Below, piece after piece: positions 8,498-16,799 of a stretch of 42,933 nucleotides of DNA (the stretch's first letter is position 1; every line of letters starts with the position of its first letter). Position numbers and translations under genes: made by a program. Source of the DNA: Thiomicrorhabdus sp. (lineage in GTDB: Bacteria > Pseudomonadota > Gammaproteobacteria > Thiomicrospirales > Thiomicrospiraceae); contig JAKISK010000005.1 of the NCBI GenBank assembly GCA_021648625.1, forward strand, positions 1-42,933. Reading direction: 5' to 3'. The notes beneath the pieces are model-generated. The model saw only the letters and a list, made by a program, of their open reading frames with translations, was not told where the DNA came from and did no database searches.

Positions 8498-9253
8498 ATG
8501 AAAGACTTAAAGCGAGTTGCGTTAATGCAACCAACCTTTATGCCGTGGTTAGGGTATTTTGGCCTGATTTTGGATGCTGATGAATTTATTTTTTTAGACG
8601 ACTTTCAGTTTGTTCGGCGCAGTTTTCACCAACGAAACAAGCTGTTTTTAAATAAAGATAAAGCGGGTTGCATAACCGTTCCAGTTGAGCACACTGGCCA
8701 ACAACAAATGTCGTTAAATGCGGTTCAGACATGCAGAAATAAAAAGTGGAAACGTCAATTTTTGGGCGCATTAAAACATAACTATAGCGGTGCAGAGCAC
8801 TTACCATATTATTATAATTTTATTGAGCAGTGGATTGAAAAAGAATTTTTAACATTGGCCGATTTTAACCTTTATTTTATTCGCTTTGTGATGGATGAAT
8901 TAAAGATTAAAACGCCTATAGGGCTATCCAGTCACTATAAAGTTGCTGGACAAAGATCAGAAAAAATTACAACGATTTTGAATCAAACCAGCGCAACCAC
9001 TTATTTAAGCGCACGCGGGTCTTTTGATTATATGCTTGAAGACAATGCGTTTGAGCAAACGGATGTGGAGTGTCAGTTTCAAAATTTTAGCCCAAAGGCT
9101 TATCCTCAGAGCCAAACTACTCAATTTATGCCTTACCTGTCGGTATTGGACTCTTTATTGCAACAAGGTGCCGTGGAAACGTTGGAAATGGTGAAACAAT
9201 CGGCAGGAAAATATTTATCGGTTCAGCAAATGAAGCTACGGATTCAGGTCTAA
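8498..9253 (+). CDS. WbqC-like family protein
   Basis: This 251-aa protein is recognisable as WbqC-like by its N-terminal VALMQPTFMPWLGYFGLI, the DEFIFLDDFQFVRRSFHQRNK segment, and a C-terminal YLSARGSFDYM. WbqC-like proteins are common in polysaccharide and glycan loci, but I know of no firm reaction for them; a transferase acting on sugar amino groups has been suggested from context. It lies between the methyltransferases and pseC on the same strand, with about 50 bases upstream and a poor ribosome binding site. I assign the family with good confidence and the function not at all. Confidence 0.75.
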   Translation: MKDLKRVALMQPTFMPWLGYFGLILDADEFIFLDDFQFVRRSFHQRNKLFLNKDKAGCITVPVEHTGQQQMSLNAVQTCRNKKWKRQFLGALKHNYSGAEHLPYYYNFIEQWIEKEFLTLADFNLYFIRFVMDELKIKTPIGLSSHYKVAGQRSEKITTILNQTSATTYLSARGSFDYMLEDNAFEQTDVECQFQNFSPKAYPQSQTTQFMPYLSVLDSLLQQGAVETLEMVKQSAGKYLSVQQMKLRIQV

Positions 9254-9296
9254 TAAAATGGAACCTGAAAGCACTTTAAAAAAGGCATAATGAAAT

Positions 9297-10463
9297 ATGA
9301 TCCCTATGATTCCTTATGGAAAACAAGATATTTCTCAAGCAGATATTGATGCGGTGGTGCGCGTGTTGCAGTCGGACTATTTAACGCAAGGGGCACAAGT
9401 TCCGCTGTTTGAACAAACGGTGGCAAGCTATTGTGGTGCGCAGTATGCCGTGGCGGTCAATAGTGCCACATCGGCATTGCATATTGCGTGTTTGGCTTTG
9501 GAGCTAAGGGGGGGGGATTTTTTTTGGACATCGCCTAATACTTTTGTTGCCTCCGCCAACTGTGCGCTGTTTTGTGGTGCAACGGTCGATTTTGTAGACA
9601 TTGACCCGCTTACTTATAATATGTGTGTGGTCGCGTTAGAAAATAAACTGAAGATCGCTAAACAGAACCATACCTTGCCTAAAATTGTTATGCCTGTGCA
9701 TTTTGCAGGCCAATCGTGTGATATGAAGCGCATACATGCACTGAGTGTAGAGTATGACTTTAAGATTATTGAAGATGCGGCGCACGCCATTGGCGGACAA
9801 TATTTAGGCGCTCCGATAGGGGGGGGGGAATATTCTGATATTACCGTGTTTAGTTTTCACCCCGTTAAAATTGTAACCACGGGCGAGGGGGGCGTTGCCA
9901 CTACCAACCAAGAAGCCTTGGCCGAAAAGATGCAGCTGTTTCGTAGCCACGGAGTCACGCGTGAACCTCACTTAATGACCCAACCGCAAGAAGGCGCTTG
10001 GGTCTATCAACAGGTCGATTTAGGCTTTAACTACCGCATGACCGAAATGCAAGCGGCACTAGGAATCAGTCAAATGCAGCGGTTGGGTGACTTTATTCAA
10101 AAACGCACGGTGTTTGCACAGCACTACGATGTTGGTCTATCGCACCTTCCTTTAGTGTTGCCTTATCAAACGCCTGAAAGCGACTCCTCTTTTCACTTGT
10201 ACCCCATATTAATTCAAACCGATCAATTGTCTAAAACTCGCTTAGAGGTGTTTAATGCCTTGCGAGAGCGAGGCATTGGCGTGAATGTGCATTATATTCC
10301 GGTTCATACACAGCCGTATTATCAACAACAGGGCTTTGCTCAAGGGGACTTTCCCGTAGCAGAAGCCTACTATCAACAAACGATCAGTATTTCGGTGTTT
10401 CACGCGATGACTGAGCAAGATCAAGAGACGGTCATAAAGGTATTGCAAGAGGTATTGGTATGA
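9297..10463 (+). CDS. pseC: UDP-4-amino-4,6-dideoxy-N-acetyl-beta-L-altrosamine transaminase
   Basis: PseC is the PLP-dependent aminotransferase that puts the C4 amino group on the keto sugar made by PseB. It is a DegT/DnrJ/EryC1 family member of 388 aa. Features are MIPYGKQDI at the N-terminus, NSATSALHIACLAL for cofactor binding, EDAAHAIGG, and the PLP lysine K191 in FSFHPVKIVTTGEGG, a spacing characteristic of PseC. The N-terminal MIP start at 9297 fits the family. Two long G tracts (G9 at 9508, G10 at 9819) encode RGGD and IGGGE. The stop overlaps the start of pseF by 4 bases. Confidence 0.9.
   Translation: MIPMIPYGKQDISQADIDAVVRVLQSDYLTQGAQVPLFEQTVASYCGAQYAVAVNSATSALHIACLALELRGGDFFWTSPNTFVASANCALFCGATVDFVDIDPLTYNMCVVALENKLKIAKQNHTLPKIVMPVHFAGQSCDMKRIHALSVEYDFKIIEDAAHAIGGQYLGAPIGGGEYSDITVFSFHPVKIVTTGEGGVATTNQEALAEKMQLFRSHGVTREPHLMTQPQEGAWVYQQVDLGFNYRMTEMQAALGISQMQRLGDFIQKRTVFAQHYDVGLSHLPLVLPYQTPESDSSFHLYPILIQTDQLSKTRLEVFNALRERGIGVNVHYIPVHTQPYYQQQGFAQGDFPVAEAYYQQTISISVFHAMTEQDQETVIKVLQEVLV
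9508..9516. repeat. G9 tract in pseC (first)
   Basis: The context is CTAAGGGGGGGGGATTTTTTT, encoding LRGGDFF. A G9 run is followed within two bases by an eight-base T run, so both are slippage-prone. Confidence 0.9.
9819..9828. repeat. G10 tract in pseC (second)
   Basis: This tract encodes PIGGGEYSD just ahead of the PLP lysine segment. A slip here would remove the active-site lysine from the product. Confidence 0.9.
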
Positions 10464-11176
10464 AGGGGAGGGGTATAAAATTATGCGTGATTCCCGCAAG
10501 AGGCGGCAGTCAGCGGATTCCACGTAAAAACATTAAAGACTTTTTAGGCAAGCCCATTATTGCCTATTCCATTGAAGTGGCTTTGCAAAGTGGGTGCTTT
10601 GATAAGGTGATTGTCTCGACCGATGATGAGGAAATTGCCCGCATTGCAAGGCAGTATGGAGCTGAAGTGCCGTTTGTTCGCCCAGCGGAGTTATCGAATG
10701 ATTTTGCAGGGACGCTTCCTGTGATAAAGCACGCGATTGAGTGGATGGAAACAGAGGGCGAACAAGTGGACTGGGTGTGTTGTTTGTATGCCACGGCGCC
10801 GTTTGTTCAAGCAACGTTATTACAGACAGGATTTAAGCAACTCCAAACAACGGGAGCGGATTACTGCTTTAGTGTGACCACGTTTGGGACTCCGATTCAG
10901 CGTGCATTCAGGATGACAGCAAAAAACCGTTTGGCGATGTTTCATCCCGAAAACTTTCATAAACGTTCTCAAGATTTAGAAGAGGCATTTCACGATGCTG
11001 GGCAGTTTTATTGGGGAAGCCCAGGTGCATTTAAGGAAGAACGCGCCATTTATTCAGAATTTTCCTCCCCCTACCTGTTGCCACGTTACTTGGTGCAAGA
11101 TTTGGACACTGAAGAGGATTGGACCAGGGCAGAGCTAATGTATCAAGCATTTTTAAAAAGTGATTTGCTGGAATGA
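10460..11176 (+). CDS. pseF: Pseudaminic acid cytidylyltransferase
   Basis: This enzyme activates pseudaminic acid with CTP to CMP-Pse, the last cytosolic step. The N-terminal nucleotide-binding signature CVIPARGGSQRIPRKNIKDFLGKPI is that of CMP-sugar synthetases. VSTDDEEIA and the later DLDTEEDW are also conserved. Its 238 aa are normal for PseF, and the order pseC-pseF supports this over NeuA. It overlaps pseC by 4 bases upstream and the next gene by 4 bases downstream, so it is part of the same operon. There is no long G tract in this gene. Confidence 0.9.
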   Translation: MKGRGIKLCVIPARGGSQRIPRKNIKDFLGKPIIAYSIEVALQSGCFDKVIVSTDDEEIARIARQYGAEVPFVRPAELSNDFAGTLPVIKHAIEWMETEGEQVDWVCCLYATAPFVQATLLQTGFKQLQTTGADYCFSVTTFGTPIQRAFRMTAKNRLAMFHPENFHKRSQDLEEAFHDAGQFYWGSPGAFKEERAIYSEFSSPYLLPRYLVQDLDTEEDWTRAELMYQAFLKSDLLE

Positions 11177-11757
11177 GTCATATGAAATTTTCAGCCATTA
11201 TTGTGCTTGGTAATTTAATGAGCCAATCGGGAAAACTAAATGCTGAATCGAGTGCACGAATGGAGGTGGCAATAGAGGCATTTCATAATCAGCTGGCACC
11301 TTGTATGGTGGCCTGTGGATGGGATTACCGAGAGGATTCGTCTATTACCATTGCCGATGCGATGAAGACTTATGCGATTGAGGTTGGTGGGATTCCTTCA
11401 GAGGTCATTTTAACGGAAAAAATGTCACGAGACACCGTGGGAGATGCTGTTTTCACAAAAAAAAACCTAGCGATAAAAAGGGAGTGGAGTTCTTTATTGA
11501 TTGTAACAAGTGATTACCATGTTATTCGAACGAATGAAATATTTAGCTTTATTTATGGCAAGTCATTTGGAATTAAAGTTGTGGCAGCAAGTACGGGTAA
11601 AAAGGTAGGAGAAAGCGTATTAAATAGTGAATTAAAATCAATACAGGCGTTTTATCAAACATTTAGAGGGGTTGATGCGGGAGATGATGTGTCAATATTA
11701 AAATGCCTCGTAGAAAGGCACCCTTATTACAATGGTTGCATTTATTCAGCACTTTGA
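11173..11757 (+). CDS. YdcF/ElyC-like DUF218 protein
   Basis: This 194-aa protein has the DUF218 pattern: an N-terminal hydrophobic strand FSAIIVLGN, an acidic-rich middle with EKMSRDTVGDAVFTK, and LLIVTSDYHVIRTNEIF near the C-terminus. In other proteins the family is linked to envelope or polyprenyl-carrier metabolism, and its chemistry is poorly defined. The start ATG overlaps the pseF stop (ATGA); a second ATG lies 9 bases on. It has no signal peptide, so it is probably cytosolic here. Its place between pseF and the formyltransferase suggests a role in making the modified sugar, but this is inference. Confidence 0.7.
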   Translation: MSHMKFSAIIVLGNLMSQSGKLNAESSARMEVAIEAFHNQLAPCMVACGWDYREDSSITIADAMKTYAIEVGGIPSEVILTEKMSRDTVGDAVFTKKNLAIKREWSSLLIVTSDYHVIRTNEIFSFIYGKSFGIKVVAASTGKKVGESVLNSELKSIQAFYQTFRGVDAGDDVSILKCLVERHPYYNGCIYSAL

Positions 11758-11784
11758 TTTCATGATGTTTTATAAAAAGAAGGA

Positions 11785-11791
11785 GGGGGGG
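11785..11791 (+). promoter_or_regulatory. Ribosome binding site merged with a G7 run and the GTG start
   Basis: The sequence reads AGGAGGGGGGGTGAAAA. The AGGAG ribosome binding motif runs straight into seven Gs, and the last G is the first base of the GTG start. Tract length therefore sets the distance between ribosome binding site and start codon, and a length change would tune translation without breaking the frame. Confidence 0.7.
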
Positions 11792-12387
11792 TGAAAAATA
11801 CAAATAATGTAATTTTGTTTTTAGGCGATCAAGACTCTTCTCTTTTAGAATGGTTGAAAAGGAGAGAGGCATCTGTCATATACACATCAGAAAAAATTAC
11901 TGCTGACTTTATTAAGAGACATGATATTCAGTTTCTTATTAGCTATGGATATCGCTATATTCTTAAGCAGGATGTTTTGGCGCTATTACCCGATCGTGCG
12001 ATAAACCTTCATATTTCGTATTTACCGTGGAATAGAGGTGCAGATCCCAATTTATGGAGTTTTATTGAAAATAGCCCAAAGGGTGTGACCATTCATTATT
12101 TGGATGCTGGCGTGGATACGGGGGATATTATTGTTCAAAAGAGGGTTCAATTTAATATACATCAAGAAACGCTTGCAACGTCTTATAAAAAACTGCATAT
12201 AACGATTCAAAAATTATTTAAACAACATTGGGCAATGATAAAAATTGGACAGTGCCAAAGACAACAGCAAATGGGTCAAGGTTCTTTTTATACCTCTCAA
12301 GAGAAAGACCGTTTACCCTATGCATTAACAGATGTTTTGCATACACCGCTTTCTGAGCTTAATGCTCTATCTCACCATGATATTTAA
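11791..12387 (+). CDS. Sugar N-formyltransferase (formyl_trans_N family)
   Basis: This protein would transfer a formyl group from N10-formyltetrahydrofolate to a sugar amine. The catalytic triad of formyltransferases is visible: asparagine and histidine in INLHISYLPWNRGADPNLWS, and the aspartate in DAGVDTGDII. At 198 aa it consists of little more than the catalytic domain and lacks the tRNA-binding C-terminal domain of Fmt. It sits directly before pseI, where a PseH acetyltransferase might be expected, and no PseH is seen in the window. This suggests 4-N-formylation of the UDP-sugar and a formylated pseudaminic acid. The start is GTG 11791. Confidence 0.82.
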   Translation: MKNTNNVILFLGDQDSSLLEWLKRREASVIYTSEKITADFIKRHDIQFLISYGYRYILKQDVLALLPDRAINLHISYLPWNRGADPNLWSFIENSPKGVTIHYLDAGVDTGDIIVQKRVQFNIHQETLATSYKKLHITIQKLFKQHWAMIKIGQCQRQQQMGQGSFYTSQEKDRLPYALTDVLHTPLSELNALSHHDI

Positions 12388-12397
12388 GGAAAAAAGA

Positions 12398-13462
12398 GTG
12401 CTAAACAGCAATGATTTGACAATTAATGGACACAAAATAGGAGAAAAGTATTCGCCTTATATGATAGCTGAAATGTCAGCAAATCATAACGGAGAAATTC
12501 AGAACGCATACCGTATTATTGATATGGCGAAAAGAGCGGGAGCAGATGCTGTTAAGATGCAAACCTATACCGCAGAGACGTTAACGCTGGATTGTGATTT
12601 GCCAGATTTTCAGTTAACCGAAGGATTATGGGCGGGGCGTTCTTTATTTGAATTGTATCAAGAAGCCTTTACGCCTTGGGCATGGCACAAGCCACTGTTT
12701 GACTACGCACAACAACAAGAGATTACCATTTTTAGCTCGCCTTTTGACACTACTGCGGTAGACCTGTTGGAAGACTTAAACACCCCTGCCTATAAAATCG
12801 CCTCGTTTGAAGCGGTTGATTTGCCTTTAATTCGATACGTTGCTCAAACGGGTAAGCCAATGATTATCTCAACGGGTATGGCCAATGCAGAAGAAATTGC
12901 CGAAGCCATTGACGCAGCCAGAGAGGGAGGCTGTACTCAACTGGCGATTTTACACTGTGTGAGCGGTTATCCAGCCCCCGCCGAAGAGTATAACCTGCGT
13001 ACCTTAGTGGATATGAAAACACGCTTTAATCTGCCGATTGGCTTGTCGGATCATACGTTGGACAACACCACGGCGCTCACCAGTGTGGCACTGGGTGCGT
13101 GTATTATTGAAAAACACGTGACATTAGATCGCAATGGGGGTGGGCCTGACGACAGCTTCTCTTTGGAAGAACCCGATCTAAACGCATTGTGTATGGGAGC
13201 CAAAACCGCTTGGCAGGCACTTGGACAAGTGGATTATGGTCGTAAATCGAGTGAACAGGGCAATATGAAATTTAGACGTTCGTTGTACTTTGTAAAAGAC
13301 ATTGCAGCAGGAGAGGCTGTAACCCGTGAACACATTAAAAGTATTCGCCCTGGTTATGGCGTTGCCCCCAAATATCAAGACCAACTGATGGGTCAAATCG
13401 CCCCGTTTGATATTAAGCGAGGCACTGCAGTAAAACCAGATTGGTTTACATTAGGAGAGTGA
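12398..13462 (+). CDS. pseI: Pseudaminic acid synthase
   Basis: PseI condenses the 2,4-diamido-2,4,6-trideoxy-altrose released by PseG with phosphoenolpyruvate. The NeuB-type TIM barrel begins with IAEMSANHNGEI, the form typical of PseI rather than sialic acid synthases. KMQTYTAETLTL and GLSDHTLDN follow. A C-terminal SAF (antifreeze-like) domain covers about the last 65 residues (RRSLYFVKDIAAGE). I prefer GTG 12398, with AAGGA seven bases upstream, over the tracked start at 12332 that would overlap the formyltransferase. It gives 354 aa, normal for the family. The next methylase starts within 2 bases of its stop. Confidence 0.92.
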   Translation: MLNSNDLTINGHKIGEKYSPYMIAEMSANHNGEIQNAYRIIDMAKRAGADAVKMQTYTAETLTLDCDLPDFQLTEGLWAGRSLFELYQEAFTPWAWHKPLFDYAQQQEITIFSSPFDTTAVDLLEDLNTPAYKIASFEAVDLPLIRYVAQTGKPMIISTGMANAEEIAEAIDAAREGGCTQLAILHCVSGYPAPAEEYNLRTLVDMKTRFNLPIGLSDHTLDNTTALTSVALGACIIEKHVTLDRNGGGPDDSFSLEEPDLNALCMGAKTAWQALGQVDYGRKSSEQGNMKFRRSLYFVKDIAAGEAVTREHIKSIRPGYGVAPKYQDQLMGQIAPFDIKRGTAVKPDWFTLGE

Positions 13463-13463
13463 A

Positions 13464-14087
13464 ATGAGTTATAAAACAGAACAAGAGTCGTTTTGGGCGG
13501 GTGAGTTTGGCGATGAATACAGTCAACGCAATAATAGTGATGCGTTATTGGTGAATAAAACAGCCTTTTTTTCAAAGGTCTTACAGCGAACTGGACAATT
13601 CCAGTCGGTCTTGGAATTGGGTTCAAACATTGGTTTAAATCTGAAAGCCATTCATCGGTTGTTGCCCAGTACCGAATTATCGGCCATTGAAATTAATGCG
13701 TTCGCCAAAGAACAACTTGAAAAATGGGGAGGGTGTAAAGACATATTTCATCAATCCGCATTGGATTTTGAGTCTGAAACGCGCTATGAGATGACGATGA
13801 TTCTAGGGGTTTTGATTCATATTAACCCGAAAGAACTTCCTCAAATGTATCAAAAGCTGTATGACCACAGCAATCGTTGGATATTGCTGTCTGAATCGTA
13901 TAACCCAACCCCTGTTGAGGTCAATTACCGTGGCAACGAAGGACGTTATTTTAAACGCGATTTTGCGGGGGAGATGATGGCGAAATACCCCGATTTAACC
14001 TTGGTGGATTATGGCTTTATTTATCACGGTGATCCTGCGTTTCCTTTAGATGATACGACGTGGTTTTTAATGGAAAAAAGAAAATAA
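13464..14087 (+). CDS. Pseudaminic acid biosynthesis-associated methylase, copy 2
   Basis: This is a paralogue of the 5483 gene with the same TEQESFWAGEFG start, LELGSNIGLNL SAM loop, LGVLIHINPKELP and C-terminal FKRDFAGEMM...WFLMEKRK. Its SAM loop is closer to the classical E-x-G-x-N form than copy 1. It follows pseI closely and precedes the Maf gene. Having one copy at each end of the pse cluster suggests either duplication with distinct acceptors or capture of a second sugar-modifying module. The substrate is unknown. Confidence 0.82.
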   Translation: MSYKTEQESFWAGEFGDEYSQRNNSDALLVNKTAFFSKVLQRTGQFQSVLELGSNIGLNLKAIHRLLPSTELSAIEINAFAKEQLEKWGGCKDIFHQSALDFESETRYEMTMILGVLIHINPKELPQMYQKLYDHSNRWILLSESYNPTPVEVNYRGNEGRYFKRDFAGEMMAKYPDLTLVDYGFIYHGDPAFPLDDTTWFLMEKRK

Positions 14088-14105
14088 TTGGATTGAAAAT
14101 ACATT

Positions 14106-16580
14106 ATGACACTGATTCAAACACAACAAAATGAAACCGTGCTAGAGGGCTTTTACCCTGAACAATTTAATCAAGCGGTTTCAAGTTCAATTTATCAAAC
14201 CTTTGTTGGTCAGCAGTTACCGAATGATAAGTTGTTTGTGGTGCTGGGAACCGATTCTGGTTTGTTAATTGATTATTTAGCGCGTATTGCAACGGCTGGT
14301 CAACGGTTTGTTTGTGTTGATTTTCCAGAGGTGATTGAATCTCTAAAGCAGACACGTGCGATGTTGTTTCAAGAGCATCCACATTTTAAAGTTGAACTCT
14401 ATACGTTTGAGGCGTTTGAGTATGAGCAACTTTATACCCGTCATGAAGATTATGTGATTCGAAATGCCATTATTTTATTACGCTCACTGGTGATGGTCGA
14501 AGGGAAGGGGGGGTATCAAAATCTTGATCAGAGACATCAAGAACGATTTCACCAGTTTCGTGTTGATCGTGTTGATAATCGCGATTTTAAAAAAACATTT
14601 GATCAGCAGATCGAAAATTCCTGCGATTTACAGCACCCTTTATCAGCCATTAAAGGGCGGTTAACAGGGGATATTCCCGCTATTTTATTAGGGGGTGGAC
14701 CCTCTTTAGATCACGTGATGCCTTGGTTAAAAGAGAATCAACAAAAAGTATGGATTTTTGCCGCCAGCCGAATTTGTAAACGATTGATTAAAGAGGGTAT
14801 TACCCCTGATTTTATTGGGGTGTTTGATGGGCAAGCGTTAATATTTGACTATTCAAAAGAGATGTATGAATTTGAAAAAGAGAGTATTTTAATTACGGGT
14901 GAACACCCACATGCATCCGTTATTCAGCAGTGGTCAGGATTAAAAACGTACAGTCGAAGACGTTTTCCTTGGGCAAGGGGGGGGGAGGAAAATTTTATTT
15001 CAGATGGGCCAACCGTTACCAATGCACTCTTTGGTATTAGTTGTTATTTAGGCGTGTCGCAACTGTATTTGGCTGGCGTAGATTTTTGTTTTACGCCAGA
15101 AGGTGTTTGCCATGAATCGGGCAGTATTGAAGCCAAAAATCAACAGCGAGATGCTTCGGATACCAAAGCAAAGAATTATCGAGGTGAAGAGGTTAGTACC
15201 AATATTCAATTGTATGATGCCCGTAATTTATTGGAAAAACACCTGCAAGAACTCAACAAAACATGGCCTGAGTTTCAGGCTTATAATTTGAATGATGGCG
15301 CAGCAGTGATAAAAAATATCGCGTATTGTGCTTTGGAACAGCTTGAAGAGAAGATTAAAGCAGGGGGGGATAAATTTAAGGTTGTAGAGGCCTTTGATGA
15401 TGCATTGCAGTACACTCACCAAACCGAAAAGCATTTTCAAACCTTTTTAAAAGGCGAGGTTAATTCACACTCTAAATGGTTGTTAAAGGTTGTTAAAGAG
15501 GCCAAAAAAGGCGTGCATTTAAGCAATACGTTATTTTCAGACCTCGCAAAACAACAGGCTAAAATTAAAGAGGTGCTTAAACTTAAAACAAAACTTGAAA
15601 AATTAGTGGGTGTGGATTATCAAACACTGGTTAATTATGGTTATCAGGCATTTATGGAAACGCTTAAACCCGTAGAATCTGAAACAGATATGTCGCAACA
15701 AGAGATGAAAAATGCATTAATTGGTTTTTTTGGCGGGTTACAGTTTGCGGCAGAACACTTTTTATTAAAGTTAGAAGCGCTAAAATCAGAAATAGCCTTT
15801 CGATTGTTAGAGCTGGATCCAAAAACAGAATTTACCACTTTGGGAGAGCATTGGATGGCTCAACACATTCCTGGCCGGTTTCAGGTTTGGTTAAACCACT
15901 TTGCGGTTAAATCTTATGCGGATTATGTGGCGAAATTTCCAAAGCAGGTTGAGCAACTGGAGCGAGCTTTTGAGTTTATGAAAACGGATGAAACGGCTTT
16001 AGAAAAACACTTTAATCAACGTTTTGATACGCCTGAAGAGTTTGTATTTAGACTGAACCGTGCGTTTAATGATAAGGATTTACTGGCGATTAAAGATATT
16101 GCACTACAACTTTCTTTTGTGGCGTCAGCGGAGCACGGCATTGTAAAATCGCTTGCTACGGGAATGTTGCTTGAATTAAAGAACAGTGAAAAAGATGCCC
16201 TTATTCACTATTTAACGGTTGATCCAAATCGAAAGAATTTTACCATTCAACAACAGGTTTTTCCGTTGGCATTTTCATTGAAGCAACCCGATAAAGGGTT
16301 GCAAGCACTGAGTGCGTTGAGTTTAATGAATGTAAATTATGTGCCTAAATACGCCGAAGCATTGGATATTTTAGGCGATGCTGACAATGCGATTGCTATT
16401 TACCGAGCGTATCCTCTGTTATATAAAGACACGGACGCGATGATTGAGTTGATTCGTTTATTAGTTTATAAACAAGACGTGGAGGCTGCGAATACGCTAT
16501 TGCAAAAAGCGGAAGCCAGTGCGTCACTGGATCAAGCGAAGTTACAGGCGTTTGTTCACTCTCTTAATGATCATTCCTAA
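14106..16580 (+). CDS. Maf-type flagellin glycosyltransferase (DUF115)
   Basis: Motility-associated factors transfer nonulosonic acids such as pseudaminic acid to flagellin serine or threonine. The central MAF_flag10/DUF115 domain is clear: AILLGGGPSLDHVMPWL (about residue 195), ITPDFIGVFDG, FISDGPTVTNALFGIS and YLAGVDFCF. The C-terminal third is helical, partly TPR-like, and may bind flagellin. Its 824 aa lie in the upper range for Maf proteins. It sits directly upstream of the flagellins. Three G tracts (14507 G7, 14977 G9, 15363 G7) lie in the gene; the G9 encodes ARGGEEN within the transferase domain. Its stop codon falls inside a dispersed repeat. Confidence 0.88.
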   Translation: MTLIQTQQNETVLEGFYPEQFNQAVSSSIYQTFVGQQLPNDKLFVVLGTDSGLLIDYLARIATAGQRFVCVDFPEVIESLKQTRAMLFQEHPHFKVELYTFEAFEYEQLYTRHEDYVIRNAIILLRSLVMVEGKGGYQNLDQRHQERFHQFRVDRVDNRDFKKTFDQQIENSCDLQHPLSAIKGRLTGDIPAILLGGGPSLDHVMPWLKENQQKVWIFAASRICKRLIKEGITPDFIGVFDGQALIFDYSKEMYEFEKESILITGEHPHASVIQQWSGLKTYSRRRFPWARGGEENFISDGPTVTNALFGISCYLGVSQLYLAGVDFCFTPEGVCHESGSIEAKNQQRDASDTKAKNYRGEEVSTNIQLYDARNLLEKHLQELNKTWPEFQAYNLNDGAAVIKNIAYCALEQLEEKIKAGGDKFKVVEAFDDALQYTHQTEKHFQTFLKGEVNSHSKWLLKVVKEAKKGVHLSNTLFSDLAKQQAKIKEVLKLKTKLEKLVGVDYQTLVNYGYQAFMETLKPVESETDMSQQEMKNALIGFFGGLQFAAEHFLLKLEALKSEIAFRLLELDPKTEFTTLGEHWMAQHIPGRFQVWLNHFAVKSYADYVAKFPKQVEQLERAFEFMKTDETALEKHFNQRFDTPEEFVFRLNRAFNDKDLLAIKDIALQLSFVASAEHGIVKSLATGMLLELKNSEKDALIHYLTVDPNRKNFTIQQQVFPLAFSLKQPDKGLQALSALSLMNVNYVPKYAEALDILGDADNAIAIYRAYPLLYKDTDAMIELIRLLVYKQDVEAANTLLQKAEASASLDQAKLQAFVHSLNDHS
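14977..14985. repeat. G9 tract in the maf gene
   Basis: The context is CAAGGGGGGGGGAGGAAAA, encoding ARGGEEN. Campylobacter maf genes are known to be phase-variable through poly-G tracts of similar length. Confidence 0.9.
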
Positions 16581-16617
16581 TTCTCAGATAGAAATACGTT
16601 TATAGCGCAAATCCTTG
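16575..16617 (+). repeat. Dispersed repeat, unit 1 (CCCTAATCCCCAGATAGAAA family)
   Basis: This unit reads CCTAATTCTCAGATAGAAATACG, then TTTATAGCGCAAATCCTTG. It aligns with units at 26171, 26297, 37125, 37277 and 37349. It is a solitary copy, and the TAA inside it is the maf stop codon. Confidence 0.7.
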
Positions 16618-16653
16618 CCGTACACTCAATATTTTTACCCCCCCCTCTATATA

Positions 16654-16677
16654 AACAAGCATTTCGCTTGTTTTTTT
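16654..16677 (+). terminator. Rho-independent terminator after maf
   Basis: A stem of AACAAGC/GCTTGTT with an ATTTC loop is followed directly by a T run. It would end the glycosylation operon. Confidence 0.85.
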
Positions 16678-16712
16678 ACGTCTTTATTACACCTTGTTTA
16701 GGTGTTTATCTA

Positions 16713-16738
16713 AGCCACTCTTAATGAGTGGCTTTTTT
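16713..16738 (+). terminator. Second terminator hairpin
   Basis: An AGCCACTC/GAGTGGCT stem with a TTAAT loop is followed by a T run. Together with the first terminator it insulates the flagellin promoter. Confidence 0.8.
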
Positions 16739-16742
16739 GTTT

Positions 16743-16766
16743 AAAGCCCTTTGTAATAAGGGCTTT
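16743..16766. repeat. Third hairpin, AAAGCCCTT/AAGGGCTTT
   Basis: This perfect 9-bp inverted repeat with a 6-base loop lies 5 bases after the second terminator. A T-rich stretch begins about 10 bases later, so it may be a weak third terminator. Confidence 0.6.
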
Positions 16767-16799
16767 AGGCTGTTGTTTGTTTTTTTATTAAATAATGTC

